Positions 31,666 to 41,717 of a stretch of 64,000 bases of DNA are shown one piece after another. The notes beneath the pieces are model-generated. The model did no database searches. It saw only the letters and a program-made list of their open reading frames with translations, and was not told the origin of the DNA. The position numbers and the translations under genes are program-made. The stretch comes from a virus. Numbering within the stretch: position 1 is the first letter of the stretch; each line of letters starts with the position of its first letter. The stretch lies in the IMG/VR virus record IMGVR_UViG_3300040960_001631, positions 55,998 to 119,997 of that record. The stretch is one strand, 5' to 3'.

Positions 31666-34413
31666 ATGCCAAATTTAAGTAAATATTTTGTACAAGGGCT
31701 TAATAAAACGCTCCGTTTACAAAGCGGAGTAAATTTTTCTTATAAAGGCCCATGGGTTCAATTGTATCCAAATACTGTTTTAGACCAATGGTACTATGGC
31801 GACTTCTGTGCTGCTGAATATACTGTTGTAGTAGATTTTGGCGGGCAAGATAAAGAAATAATAAAATTCCTTGTAATTGCAGATGTTAATAATGCTAATA
31901 TAACCGAATACGGCAGAACCAATCTCGGAAGAAATTTGGTTGATATTACAGCCCAAGTTAATGCATCTAACATAAGCATTTTAATTAATCCTGCTATTTC
32001 TGAAGATAGTACAGCCAGTACTGGAGCAAAAGTAATTTATAGTGCTTCATACTTCCATAGTATTAACGATATAGGTGCTTCTTCAGTGCCTAGTTATTTG
32101 CCTCCGCAAGAAGTTGTTCCTACATATACTGTAACTCCGGCAACTAATAGTGTAGATGAAGGATCTCCGCTAACAATAAATGTCTCTACAACAAATGTCG
32201 AAGATGCAACTGTTTTATATTGGACTGCAAGTAATGCATCTGATTTTGGAACATCTAGTGGTAGTTTCACAATTACAAGTAACACGGGCAGTTTTACAGT
32301 CACTCCAACAGCTGATAGTACAACAGAAGGTGCAGAAACATTTACTGTAAGTATTAGGTCAGATAGTATTAATGGAACAGTTTTAGATACTACTAACAAT
32401 ATAACTATTAATGACACAAGTACTACTCCAATTATTTTACCTACATATACTGCAACTCCAGCAACCGATAATGTAGATGAAGGCAGTGCATTAACTATAA
32501 ATGTTGCTACAACTAATGTAGATGATGCTACAACATTATACTGGACTGTTTCGTCTTCGGGAGATTTTAATATAGCAAGCGGTAGTTTTGTAATTACAAG
32601 CAATGCTGGAAACTTTAATGTTACACCTGGAAATGATTTTGTTACTGAAGACTCTGAAACATTTACTGTAAGTATTAGAACCGGAAGCATTTTAGGAACT
32701 ATTGTAGACACAACTGATACTATTACTATAAATGACACAAGTACAACTCCTACAGGCATAGTTTATAATGTCACAGTTGCTTCTGGCACTAACATATACG
32801 GGACAGGAAATAAGTACTACATCGATGGATTTGTAGGCCCAAGTCCTACATTAAATTTAATAGAAGGACAAACTTATATATTTAGACAAAGTGATCCTTC
32901 CAATGATACGCACCAGCTTAAATTTTCTACAACACCCAACGGGATTTGGGGAGGCGGCATCGAGTATACCACAGGCGTTACTACAGTAGGCACAGCAGGA
33001 ACACTAGGATCTTACACTCAAATAACAGTTGCTTCGGATGCTCCAACATTATATTATTATTGTGTAAATCATAGCGGAATGGGAGGTACTGCAAATACAC
33101 CTGGAGAAGCTACGCCAATTTATGATAGTTTAAGTTCGCCATCAAATGCAAATGAAGGCGATACTATTACATTCTCACTCTTAACACAAAATATTCCTGA
33201 TAGTACAACTGTTGGATATACAATCACAGGTATAACTGAAGACGATATTTCTTCAGGAACATTGACAGGCACAATAACTATATCTAATAACACAGGATCA
33301 ACAAGTATTGTAATAGATAATGACGAATTAATAGAAGGAAGTGAAGTTGTAACTTGTACTATCGATGCAACAGATAGTGAAGGAAATAACACTGGATCAT
33401 TAGAATCTGAAACAACAATTGCAGACACTAGTATACCAACACCGACGTATACTGCAACACCAGTATCTAATAGTATAGATGAAGGTAGTGCATTAACAAT
33501 AAATGTGGCTACAACAAATGTAGATGACAGTACAACATTATATTGGACAGTCACTAATGCAGGAGACTTTGGCACTGCTAGTGGAAACTTTACTATTACC
33601 AGTGATGCAGGTAGTTTCACAGTTACACCAACAGCTGACAGTACAACAGAAGGTGCAGAAACATTTACAGTAAGCATCAGAACAGAAAGTACTTCAGGAA
33701 CTATTGTAGACACAACTGATACTATTACTATAAATGATACAAGCACAACACCTGCTGATCCGCCAACATATAGCTTATCTCCTGCTGAAAATAATATAGA
33801 TGAAGGTAGTGCATTAACAATAAATGTCACTACAACAAATGTAGATGACGGTACAACATTATATTGGACAGTCACTAATGCAGGAGACTTCGACACTACA
33901 GCTGGACAAGTTACAATTAATAGCAACGCAGGCAGTTTTACAGTGACTCCGAGAGCAGACGAATTTACAGAAGGTGCAGAAACATTCACAGTTCAACTTA
34001 GAACTGATAGTTTAGTTGGTACTGTTGTAGACACAACTGATCCTATTAATATAAACGATACAAGTACAACTCCGGTATTTGCAGCAGATTATACAATTAC
34101 TGTTACTAACAGTGGCAATAGTTACTTATTATCAGGCTCAGATAGAAATGGATCATTTACAAATGCATCGCAACCTACTCTAGCATTTAATGACGGAGAT
34201 TTAGTTCAATTTAATATTAACAGCAGTACGGCTGTAGCACACCCGTTTTATATTAAAACCACACAAAGCACAGGAACAGGTAACCAGGTAGCAGGAGTTA
34301 CAGGTGCAGGTTCTGAAACAGTACAATGGGATACAAGTGTAGCAGGATCGGGCACTTATGGGTATCAGTGTTCTATTCACTTTGGAATGTGGAACACAAT
34401 TACAGTGACATAA
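31666..34413 (+). CDS. Tail fibre with Calx-beta-like repeats and two cupredoxin-like domains
   Basis: 915 aa. Residues 1-150 are a unique head. Then come five repeats of about 105 aa resembling Calx-beta/Ig folds (VDEGSALTINVATTNV, EGAETFTVSIR, TITINDTSTTP). A cupredoxin-like domain (about 365-480) is inserted after the second repeat, with THQLKFS and YYYCVNHSGMGG. A second one ends the protein (about 806-915), with AHPFYIK and YGYQCSIHFGM. Each has the His + Cys-x2-His-x2-Met set expected of a type 1 copper site. The whole is Thr/Asp-rich. The repeats probably act as a spacer shaft. The cupredoxins may bind copper or only use the fold for adhesion; redox function is unproven. Confidence 0.78.
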   Translation: MPNLSKYFVQGLNKTLRLQSGVNFSYKGPWVQLYPNTVLDQWYYGDFCAAEYTVVVDFGGQDKEIIKFLVIADVNNANITEYGRTNLGRNLVDITAQVNASNISILINPAISEDSTASTGAKVIYSASYFHSINDIGASSVPSYLPPQEVVPTYTVTPATNSVDEGSPLTINVSTTNVEDATVLYWTASNASDFGTSSGSFTITSNTGSFTVTPTADSTTEGAETFTVSIRSDSINGTVLDTTNNITINDTSTTPIILPTYTATPATDNVDEGSALTINVATTNVDDATTLYWTVSSSGDFNIASGSFVITSNAGNFNVTPGNDFVTEDSETFTVSIRTGSILGTIVDTTDTITINDTSTTPTGIVYNVTVASGTNIYGTGNKYYIDGFVGPSPTLNLIEGQTYIFRQSDPSNDTHQLKFSTTPNGIWGGGIEYTTGVTTVGTAGTLGSYTQITVASDAPTLYYYCVNHSGMGGTANTPGEATPIYDSLSSPSNANEGDTITFSLLTQNIPDSTTVGYTITGITEDDISSGTLTGTITISNNTGSTSIVIDNDELIEGSEVVTCTIDATDSEGNNTGSLESETTIADTSIPTPTYTATPVSNSIDEGSALTINVATTNVDDSTTLYWTVTNAGDFGTASGNFTITSDAGSFTVTPTADSTTEGAETFTVSIRTESTSGTIVDTTDTITINDTSTTPADPPTYSLSPAENNIDEGSALTINVTTTNVDDGTTLYWTVTNAGDFDTTAGQVTINSNAGSFTVTPRADEFTEGAETFTVQLRTDSLVGTVVDTTDPININDTSTTPVFAADYTITVTNSGNSYLLSGSDRNGSFTNASQPTLAFNDGDLVQFNINSSTAVAHPFYIKTTQSTGTGNQVAGVTGAGSETVQWDTSVAGSGTYGYQCSIHFGMWNTITVT
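32119..34074 (+). repeat. Tandem coding repeats (five Calx-beta-like units)
   Basis: Units of about 310-320 nt start near 32119, 32440, 33117, 33441 and 33763. The second and third are separated by a cupredoxin block. The fourth and fifth units are nearly identical over long stretches of DNA, implying recent duplication or gene conversion. The third is the most diverged. Confidence 0.8.
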
Positions 34414-34422
34414 GGAATATAG

Positions 34423-34965
34423 ATGGCAGTTACATATTCAAAATTTGAAACAGGAAAAGGTTATAAATCACCAAATCTAGATATAGATCTAGACGGAAAT
34501 ATTATAGCAAGTTCAATAGATGTAAACCTTATAAAACTAGACGGAGAAGTATTATTTCAAGCTGGAAGCTCAGATGACGGCGACCCTGTACAAACTGCAT
34601 TATCAGATAACATAACATCTAGTAATTTACAACGTCTGGGTGTACTTACAAGTTTGACTGTAGAAGGCGATGCTACAATATCAAACGGACTAGTACAAAT
34701 TACTAGCGCCACTACTGGATCGATAAATAATATCAATATAGGAGGAGTAACCCCTAGAGATGGAGATTTTGTTGCACTAACAGCAACCAGCGGAACAATA
34801 ACTACTCTAAATTCTACAAGTTTTACTACTTCTACCGTAACAACAGATAACATAACTACAGATACAGCAACAGTTAATAATGCTCCAACATTAGAAAGTC
34901 ATGCTACTAATAAAGGTTATGTAGATACACAAATAACAGCACTGTCTATAGCACTTGGAAGTTAA
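34423..34965 (+). CDS. Small fibre-type structural protein
   Basis: 180 aa. It is repetitive Thr/Ser-rich beta structure (LTSLTVEGDATISNGLVQI, NINIGGVTPRDGDF, TTLNSTSFTTSTVTTDNI) with a C-terminal SHATNKGYVDTQI motif that also occurs in the 3906 product (PNKKYVDDSI). This is typical of a short shaft protein. It begins 10 nt after the Calx-beta fibre and ends 3 nt before the giant 34969 gene, so all three are co-transcribed. No enzymatic feature is visible. Confidence 0.65.
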   Translation: MAVTYSKFETGKGYKSPNLDIDLDGNIIASSIDVNLIKLDGEVLFQAGSSDDGDPVQTALSDNITSSNLQRLGVLTSLTVEGDATISNGLVQITSATTGSINNINIGGVTPRDGDFVALTATSGTITTLNSTSFTTSTVTTDNITTDTATVNNAPTLESHATNKGYVDTQITALSIALGS

Positions 34966-34968
34966 AAA

Positions 34969-37900
34969 ATGGCAAAAACACAAATACAAGACTACATATT
35001 TCACCCAGGGTTAGGCGCAAATGATAATCTTTATCCTAATGCATATAGCTTGGTTGAATCTAATAAATTATTCATTCAAAAAGAAGCTACAGCTTGGATT
35101 CAAAGTCAAATCGATGCAGCAGAGCCTGACTTTATAGGATACACCTATAATTCTGCTAAATGTGAAAGAGATATTGGCTATAATATTGATGCATATCTTG
35201 CAGACTTAAGATACGGCGGAAATGAAAATACATATAATGTTGTAAAATACTATTGGGATCAAGATGTTGCGCAAATTGATGGTAATAGGGCAGTAGAAGT
35301 TGCTACATACGGATTTATTAAAGATCTAATTCAAATATATATTTTACCTAATGCAAGTTATACTCCGATAAATTTAGAAGTAACTCAAACAATCGACGTA
35401 TCAAAAACAGCAGAATCAGGAACTTCAAGTATCTTAGGAACACTCATAGATGCAACTGCTGATGTAATTGAAACTGGCTTATCAGAATTTCCTACATTTG
35501 AAGAAAGTGGCCAAGGCTTTATAAAGATGCAAGGCAAACATGATATTGCTAATATTTTGTTGATTACAAATGCTACTGATAGTAAAATAATTTTTAATTT
35601 TAGTAGTATAGACACAGGAGGCAATGTCGAATTAATATCTACAACAGATTCAGATTTTGTAACATTTAAACAAACTGTTGATTATGTTTCTAAACTGTAC
35701 TTGAACTATGATACAAGTTCAATGAGTTCTACAGATTCGTTAACTATATTTGTAGAAAACACAGAAAATGGTGATAGTGTTGTAACCACAAGACCTTATA
35801 ATTTTGGTACTGATGCTATTGAACGTAATAGAGTTGCACCGCCACTTTCAATGCTTGACGCTGACTTTGAGTATGGTCTACAGCCTACTAAATGGGCAGC
35901 AATTGGAACATTAAGAGGTTATCCAAGTATATATGAAATACCAGGAACAGATACTCCAGTATTAAGTGTAACTACAAACGCTAGTTCTGTAAACACATAC
36001 ATTTTTACAGTTACTAATAACGGCACAAGCGATTGGGTACTAACAGGCGAAGATAGAAATGGTACTATTACATCTGTTAATGATCCTGCAATTTATATTG
36101 TTGAAGGTGACACCTTGCAATTTGTTAACAACTCATCAGGTTCTCATCCGTTTTATATAAAAACAGCAGCCGGTACAGGAACCGGTAATCAAGTAGACGG
36201 TGTAATAGATCAAGGCGGCCAAACCGGAACTGTAATAGAATGGACTCCGCCAACAGGCTCTGCTGGCACATATTATTACCAATCTTCGAACGACGTAAAT
36301 ATGGTTGGTGAAATTATTGTACAAACAAACACAGAAGGTGCTGGTTCTGGACAATCTTTAATTACTGTAACAACACTTGGCGCACATGGTTTTGAACCAG
36401 GAACTCCTATTACAATAAAAGCACTAGAAGATAGTGTTACTGGAGCATCAAGAGCTGAAGGTAGTTTTGTAATATATAATGTTCCAGACACAAATCAGCT
36501 AACATACTTTGCAAAAGCTCAAGTAGGTGATACAAATGGTGAAGTTCTAAGTACAACATATACACAACTTAGACAAGCAGGATTTTATACCGGAGCAGAA
36601 GTAGGAAATCCTATATTTACTGTAGTAACAAACGGCTCTGGCGGAAATATATTTACAGAACTAACAACACCATCTGGGTCGACAAATATTCCATATGACG
36701 GTCCAGCGCCAGCTGTTGCCGCTCCTGTAAGCGGCACTGGTATTGATCCTGGAACACAAGTTACAGGTACTATTGATCAATCTGACGGTGGAGGTGTATA
36801 TCTTACACCAGTAGTTGTTGGCGATTATACATCTGGTGCTCAAACTATTACAGTTTTTGACTCTACAGGCATTATCGATGATCTTGCTACTGATAACGGA
36901 TCAGGAACTGCAACTTACGTTGAAAGTGTAGCTGGCAATGATATAAGTTTTACAACCGCATTTACAAGTGCGATTATTGGTAATAGAACTACTTATAATA
37001 ATGTTTCAGGAGATAATATAGTAGGTACAGGCACCAATGCTGAGTTTACAATATCTAAAGCAGACGGAATATATACAATTGATAGTATAGATGCTGCAGG
37101 TTCAGATTATATTATCGGAGATAGGTTTTTAATCTCAGGCACTGATTTATCAGGGATAACGCCCGATAATGATTTATTAATAACTGTACAAACAGTTGAC
37201 GCAGATGGCGGAATTGCAACTGTAACAAGTTCTGGAGAAGCATTTGATGGTTCATATGTAACCGAAAGTATAAGTCCTGATGTAGAAGGAGGGGACGGAG
37301 TAGATGCTGTATTTGATGTTGCATATTCTTCTAATACGTTTAGCACAGTAACACTTAATACATCTTTGATTACTTCTAGCGGATACATAGAAGGTGATAG
37401 ATTAAAAATAAGTGGAGCAATTTTATCTCCAGTCGGCGTAGACGGAACTAATGATTTAATAATTGATGTACTTACTGTTGATGCAGGTACAGGCGAAATT
37501 TTAACTTTTAATTTTAGCGGCACAGCACCTAATGCAGAAAATACATACGTTGCAGCAACATATACATCTACTACTATAGCTGGCACGGGAGCTGTTTTTG
37601 ATGTTACAAAAACAGGCACAGTTTATTCTGCTGTAGAAACAAGCGGAGCAACAGCAGATTATGTTATAGGAGAAACATTCACTGTTAGTGGCAGCGATGT
37701 AGGAGGTTCTCCTTCAACAAACGATGTTACAATTACAATCGATAATGTAGATGGCTCTGGAGCAATCACAGCATTTAGTGTATCGGGCGTAGCTAGTAAC
37801 AGTGATAGCTTAACATTACAAGGCGGTGCAAATTTAGTAGGCACAGGCGCAGAATTTGAAATAGAACAGTTTGCAGATTCTACAAGTTATGACGTATTAT

Positions 37901-40900
37901 TACTAAACGGAGGAAGTGATTATGCTGCCAATCAAGAATTTATTATTCTTGGTACTACTTTCTTTGGTGAAGACACAACTAATGACTTAACAATCACAAT
38001 TGACAGTGTTGACGCAAGCGGATCGATTACAAGTTTTTCTATAGCTGGTACAAGCACAGACGGGACAAGCACTCATGCCGGTTTGACTCCGGCTTTAGAT
38101 TCAGTTGAAGGTGCTGGAGCTACATTTAATGTTCTTAGAGCAGATAGCGGCTACACTACAACTGTAGCATCTGGCGGTTCTGGCTATAAAGCAGGGAATA
38201 GTCTTACAATATCAGCAGCAGATTTGGGAGGTGTTGATCCGGACCATAATTTAACTATAAGAATTGATACTGTATCGGGCGGCGCAATTTCTACATTTAC
38301 TCAAGTATATACTAGTGCATATGAAGGTGATATTTTTGATTTAATTAGTACAGTTCAAATATCAGAACCTACTACTGCAGAAATACCAGCAGCAACAAAT
38401 ATTCCTTATACAGCACTTGCAACACTAGAAGCTGAATTTGATAATGCTCACGGACTTGTACCAGGAGATACATTTATTGTAACTATCAGTTCAGATAGCG
38501 GAACAAATCAACACGAAATTGCAAGCGGATCGTTCTTTGCATCTGATGTTCCTACAAGTAACACACTACGCTGGCAAGCTAGAAGCGCAGGGTTTATAGA
38601 CGACGACGGAGATATTACCGGAGCCGTATACCCAAGACCAGACAGCTTCTTTATTCACAGACCATATGACGGTGGTGTACAGTTAGGTACAGGCGGTCCG
38701 CAACATGGTGCGCAAGCAATTCGTCAAAGTAAAAAATACATTCGTTATCAGTCAGGTAAAGGTATTATGTATACAACTGGTGCGCTGTTTGCTCCGAGTT
38801 ATGACTTAAGAAGTGTAACAGCATCTGATGTTGAAGTTGGCGCATTAATCACAGTTGAAACAGACGACAACGATCACGGTGTACAAGAAGGCGGAATTAT
38901 TCGTCTGTTAGGTATAGAAACGCCTGGTTACAACAGCGGTGACGAAACTGCTGTTCCGCCAAGATTTGATTACGAAGTTGTTAATGTTATTGACGAACGA
39001 ACTTTCCAAATTCGTGCTCAGCGTAGATTAGGGGCAACAACAGCAGTACTAGGATTTGCTGCACAAATGACAGTAGTGAGCTGGCACGGTGCTACAGTAC
39101 GTTCAGGCATCTTTGACGATCAAAACGGTATTTTCTGGGAATACGATGGAACAAATTTAAGTGTTGTACAGCGCACAGGTACTAAACAAGTAGCTGGTAC
39201 TATAGCAATGGACGTTGACGATAATTTAATAACAGGAACAAATACAAGATTTAGAGATCAACTAGTTGCAGGAGATAGAGTGATTATTAAAGGTATGACG
39301 CACGTTGTATCTCATGTGATTAGCCAAACTGAAATGACAGTTACTCCGGACTGGAGAGGTGTTGTAAACATTACTGGCACTAAGATGCTTTTAATTAACG
39401 ATAAAAAAGTTAAGCAAGAAGATTTTAATTTAGATAGATTAGACGGTACTGGTCCTAGTGGATATAATTTAGATACTGGTAAAATGCAGATGATTGGCAT
39501 TCAGTATTCATGGTATGGTGCTGGTTTTATTGACTTTATGCTACGTGGTTCAGATGGTAACTTTATATTCTGTCATAGAATGCGTAACTCAAACGTAAAC
39601 ACAGAAGCGTTTATGCGTTCAGGTAACTTGCCAGTGCGCTATGAAGTTACTAACGAAGGACCTCCAGGTAAACTTGCAGCAGCAATGACTGATAGTCAAG
39701 ATACTATATCTCTTGTAGATTCAACCTTCTTTCCAGATAGCGGTGTAGTATATATAGACAATGAGATTATAAGTTTTACAGGCAATAATAAAACAACAAA
39801 TACACTAACAGGTTGTACAAGAGCCGATACTCTCAGAAATTTCCAAGCAGGCGCCCAACGTCAATACACAGCAGGAGCAGCAGCAACACACGATGACAGA
39901 ACTGGTGTAATTTTAATAAGTTGTACAATTACTCCTTTAATTAGTCACTGGGGTTCTGCATTCTTAACAGACGGTGGATTTGATGAAGACCGTGGTTATA
40001 TTTTCTCATATGCTGAAACAGGATTAGAAGTTAGTACAACTCCTGCAACCGCATTTATGATTAGATTATCTCCAAGTGTTTCAAACGCACTTGTAGGTGA
40101 CTTAGGTGAAAGAGAACTACTAAATCGTGCGCAGTTACTACTACAAAGTTTGGAAGTTACTTCAGACACAGGCACAGGCGGCATTGTTGTTGAAGGTGTT
40201 CTTAACCCGCAAAACTATCCTACAAACCCTAGTTTTGTAGACTGGAGCACACTAAGCTCACAAGCACAAGGCGGTCAGCCTAGTTTTGCCCAAATTGCTT
40301 CAAGTGGTGCTATTACTTGGTCTACGGACACAGCATCTACAGTTGTAAATCCGCAAACTGCTACATTCCCTAGTGCAAGTGTTACACTAGATCCTTACCC
40401 ATACGACAATCTTTCTCTAGACAATGGCTGGGATAGAATTTATATTCTAAAAACTACATGGGATGCAAATTATACAGATATTCGAGAAAATGATAAAATA
40501 AGTGGAACTGGAATTGCATCAGGAACAGAAGTAGACGGAATTAGAACAAACCAATGGATTGACGGTCAAAGATATACAGTAATTACAATGTCAAAAGATG
40601 CTACACAAAATGTTAGCGGTCAAACTACAGTTACATTTACTAGAGAATATAGAACTTCTAGTACTTCGGTAATATATTTTGATAAGACATCCTGGGATAC
40701 ATCTGGTGTTGTTGCAGGAACCACTACAACAGATTCAAATTTTGCTGCTAATACACAAGTAAGTGGCGTAAGTTTAGATTCGTATCTTGGCACTCAATAC
40801 TATGAAGTTAAATTTAGTAACTCTTATAATGCTACTATTAATCCAGGAACTACTACAGTTGAATTTACATTTATTGAACCAGTATATGCATTACCAGGAG

Positions 40901-41103
40901 AAACTATCTTTTCATTCATTGCAAATCCAGGAGAACGTGCAACAGTTGACTTTAGTGAATTAAAAGAGTTAACAAATACTCCATTAGGTGGCAGAGGTAC
41001 ATATCCAAATGGCCCTGATGTACTTGCTATTAATTTGTATAAAGTTAGTGGCACACCAATTGATGCAAACGTAATTCTTAAATGGGGTGAAGCACAAGCT
41101 TAA
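34969..41103 (+). CDS. 2,044-aa virion/fibre protein with internal repeats
   Basis: The largest gene in the window. The N-terminal helical region has YTYNSAKCERDIGYNIDA, the same motif as YTYNAAKCRRDV in the 16929 fibre. A cupredoxin-like block (about residues 340-450) resembles those in 31666, but its metal site is lost. Residues about 680-1125 are five repeats of 80-90 aa built on G(T)GAEF...G(S)DY..G..F.ISG...NDL.ITI..VD..G. The C-terminal 900 residues are denser beta structure with FFIHRPYDGGVQLGT, FDDQNGIFWEYDGTN, MTVTPDWRG and SPSVSNALVGDLGERELLNRAQ, resembling long conserved structural proteins of marine myoviruses. It is probably a tail-fibre or baseplate-periphery component. Confidence 0.78.
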   Translation: MAKTQIQDYIFHPGLGANDNLYPNAYSLVESNKLFIQKEATAWIQSQIDAAEPDFIGYTYNSAKCERDIGYNIDAYLADLRYGGNENTYNVVKYYWDQDVAQIDGNRAVEVATYGFIKDLIQIYILPNASYTPINLEVTQTIDVSKTAESGTSSILGTLIDATADVIETGLSEFPTFEESGQGFIKMQGKHDIANILLITNATDSKIIFNFSSIDTGGNVELISTTDSDFVTFKQTVDYVSKLYLNYDTSSMSSTDSLTIFVENTENGDSVVTTRPYNFGTDAIERNRVAPPLSMLDADFEYGLQPTKWAAIGTLRGYPSIYEIPGTDTPVLSVTTNASSVNTYIFTVTNNGTSDWVLTGEDRNGTITSVNDPAIYIVEGDTLQFVNNSSGSHPFYIKTAAGTGTGNQVDGVIDQGGQTGTVIEWTPPTGSAGTYYYQSSNDVNMVGEIIVQTNTEGAGSGQSLITVTTLGAHGFEPGTPITIKALEDSVTGASRAEGSFVIYNVPDTNQLTYFAKAQVGDTNGEVLSTTYTQLRQAGFYTGAEVGNPIFTVVTNGSGGNIFTELTTPSGSTNIPYDGPAPAVAAPVSGTGIDPGTQVTGTIDQSDGGGVYLTPVVVGDYTSGAQTITVFDSTGIIDDLATDNGSGTATYVESVAGNDISFTTAFTSAIIGNRTTYNNVSGDNIVGTGTNAEFTISKADGIYTIDSIDAAGSDYIIGDRFLISGTDLSGITPDNDLLITVQTVDADGGIATVTSSGEAFDGSYVTESISPDVEGGDGVDAVFDVAYSSNTFSTVTLNTSLITSSGYIEGDRLKISGAILSPVGVDGTNDLIIDVLTVDAGTGEILTFNFSGTAPNAENTYVAATYTSTTIAGTGAVFDVTKTGTVYSAVETSGATADYVIGETFTVSGSDVGGSPSTNDVTITIDNVDGSGAITAFSVSGVASNSDSLTLQGGANLVGTGAEFEIEQFADSTSYDVLLLNGGSDYAANQEFIILGTTFFGEDTTNDLTITIDSVDASGSITSFSIAGTSTDGTSTHAGLTPALDSVEGAGATFNVLRADSGYTTTVASGGSGYKAGNSLTISAADLGGVDPDHNLTIRIDTVSGGAISTFTQVYTSAYEGDIFDLISTVQISEPTTAEIPAATNIPYTALATLEAEFDNAHGLVPGDTFIVTISSDSGTNQHEIASGSFFASDVPTSNTLRWQARSAGFIDDDGDITGAVYPRPDSFFIHRPYDGGVQLGTGGPQHGAQAIRQSKKYIRYQSGKGIMYTTGALFAPSYDLRSVTASDVEVGALITVETDDNDHGVQEGGIIRLLGIETPGYNSGDETAVPPRFDYEVVNVIDERTFQIRAQRRLGATTAVLGFAAQMTVVSWHGATVRSGIFDDQNGIFWEYDGTNLSVVQRTGTKQVAGTIAMDVDDNLITGTNTRFRDQLVAGDRVIIKGMTHVVSHVISQTEMTVTPDWRGVVNITGTKMLLINDKKVKQEDFNLDRLDGTGPSGYNLDTGKMQMIGIQYSWYGAGFIDFMLRGSDGNFIFCHRMRNSNVNTEAFMRSGNLPVRYEVTNEGPPGKLAAAMTDSQDTISLVDSTFFPDSGVVYIDNEIISFTGNNKTTNTLTGCTRADTLRNFQAGAQRQYTAGAAATHDDRTGVILISCTITPLISHWGSAFLTDGGFDEDRGYIFSYAETGLEVSTTPATAFMIRLSPSVSNALVGDLGERELLNRAQLLLQSLEVTSDTGTGGIVVEGVLNPQNYPTNPSFVDWSTLSSQAQGGQPSFAQIASSGAITWSTDTASTVVNPQTATFPSASVTLDPYPYDNLSLDNGWDRIYILKTTWDANYTDIRENDKISGTGIASGTEVDGIRTNQWIDGQRYTVITMSKDATQNVSGQTTVTFTREYRTSSTSVIYFDKTSWDTSGVVAGTTTTDSNFAANTQVSGVSLDSYLGTQYYEVKFSNSYNATINPGTTTVEFTFIEPVYALPGETIFSFIANPGERATVDFSELKELTNTPLGGRGTYPNGPDVLAINLYKVSGTPIDANVILKWGEAQA
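37015..38340 (+). repeat. Five diverged 80-90 aa coding repeats in the giant protein
   Basis: Units start near 37018, 37285, 37573, 37831 and 38100. Each has a GTGAxF-like opening, a GxDYxxGxxFxISG core and an NDLxITIxxVDxxG close. DNA identity between units is low, so this is an old duplication, unlike the repeats at 32119. Confidence 0.7.
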
Positions 41104-41717
41104 TGTGCTTCTAACCAATCTACAAAGGCAGCTAAGTTATCAAAAATCTTAGTTGCCTTTTTTATTTTTTGGTAAGTAAATCTTTTAGAGATAAGTTCTT
41201 CAGTTTCAATGCCATAACCTGTACGGACTAGTATAGGCTTTGCTCCTACTTTCATTGCTGCTTTTAGATCACTAATTTTGTCACCTATAAAAAATCCTTT
41301 AGAAAACTTAATTGTAGGATTTTCTCGTTCACATCTTTTAAACATACCTGTATTAGGTTTTGCAAATTCGTCATCTTTACGACTGCTTGCACTATAATAA
41401 ATTGCATCGATACTAGGACATCCTGCTTCCCCTAACATTTCAAACATACGAAAGTGTACACTTTCTACATCTTCCATAGTCATAATACCTTTTTCAATGC
41501 CGCCTTGATTTGTTATAATAGCAATTTTATGACCTAATGCTCGCAATCTTGCCATTGCTTCTAAACTGCCAGGTATAGGTTCAAAATCATTAGGATCTGT
41601 TACATATGTTCCTAAGTCTTTATTAATCACACCGTCTCTATCAATCCCTATTACACACTTTGTATAATTTTCTGTAGGTAAAAGTTGTGGAGTTTGATTG
41701 ATATATCTATTAACCAT
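41100..41717 (-). CDS. gmhB: D-glycero-D-manno-heptose-1,7-bisphosphate 7-phosphatase-like (GmhB)
   Basis: 205 aa HAD phosphatase of the HisB-N/GmhB type. The nucleophile motif VIGIDRDGVINKD (Asp26, Asp28) is intact. Also present are IAIITNQGG (motif II), KPNTGMFKRCE with the motif III Lys, and GFFIGDKISDLKAA (motif IV Asp). The zinc-loop cysteines of E. coli GmhB are missing. It removes the C7 phosphate of heptose bisphosphate. It is last in the hldE-hldD-cupin-gmhB operon, overlapping the cupin gene by 8 nt. Its stop overlaps that of the convergent giant fibre gene, and its 3' coding end contains that gene's terminator. A catalytically degenerate paralogue is at 31064. Confidence 0.85.
   Translation of the reverse strand: MVNRYINQTPQLLPTENYTKCVIGIDRDGVINKDLGTYVTDPNDFEPIPGSLEAMARLRALGHKIAIITNQGGIEKGIMTMEDVESVHFRMFEMLGEAGCPSIDAIYYSASSRKDDEFAKPNTGMFKRCERENPTIKFSKGFFIGDKISDLKAAMKVGAKPILVRTGYGIETEELISKRFTYQKIKKATKIFDNLAAFVDWLEAH
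41124..41170 (+). terminator. Intrinsic terminator for the fibre transcript, inside gmhB
   Basis: A 13-bp stem AAAGGCAGCTAAG (41124-41136) / CTTAGTTGCCTTT (41148-41160) with one G-U pair is followed by a long T tract, reading rightward. It lies within the last codons of the convergent gmhB gene. A second 8-bp hairpin (41089-41096 / 41104-41111) spans the overlapping stops. Confidence 0.8.

Noticed and set aside
32094-33989. Long minus-strand ORFs (221 and 289 aa) opposite the Calx-beta repeats
   Set aside because: They are mirror frames of repetitive Thr/Val-rich coding sequence, lack start signals and follow the repeat period.
37112-37324. Leu/Gln-rich minus-strand ORF
   Set aside because: Low-complexity antisense product inside the giant fibre gene, with no promoter or ribosome site.
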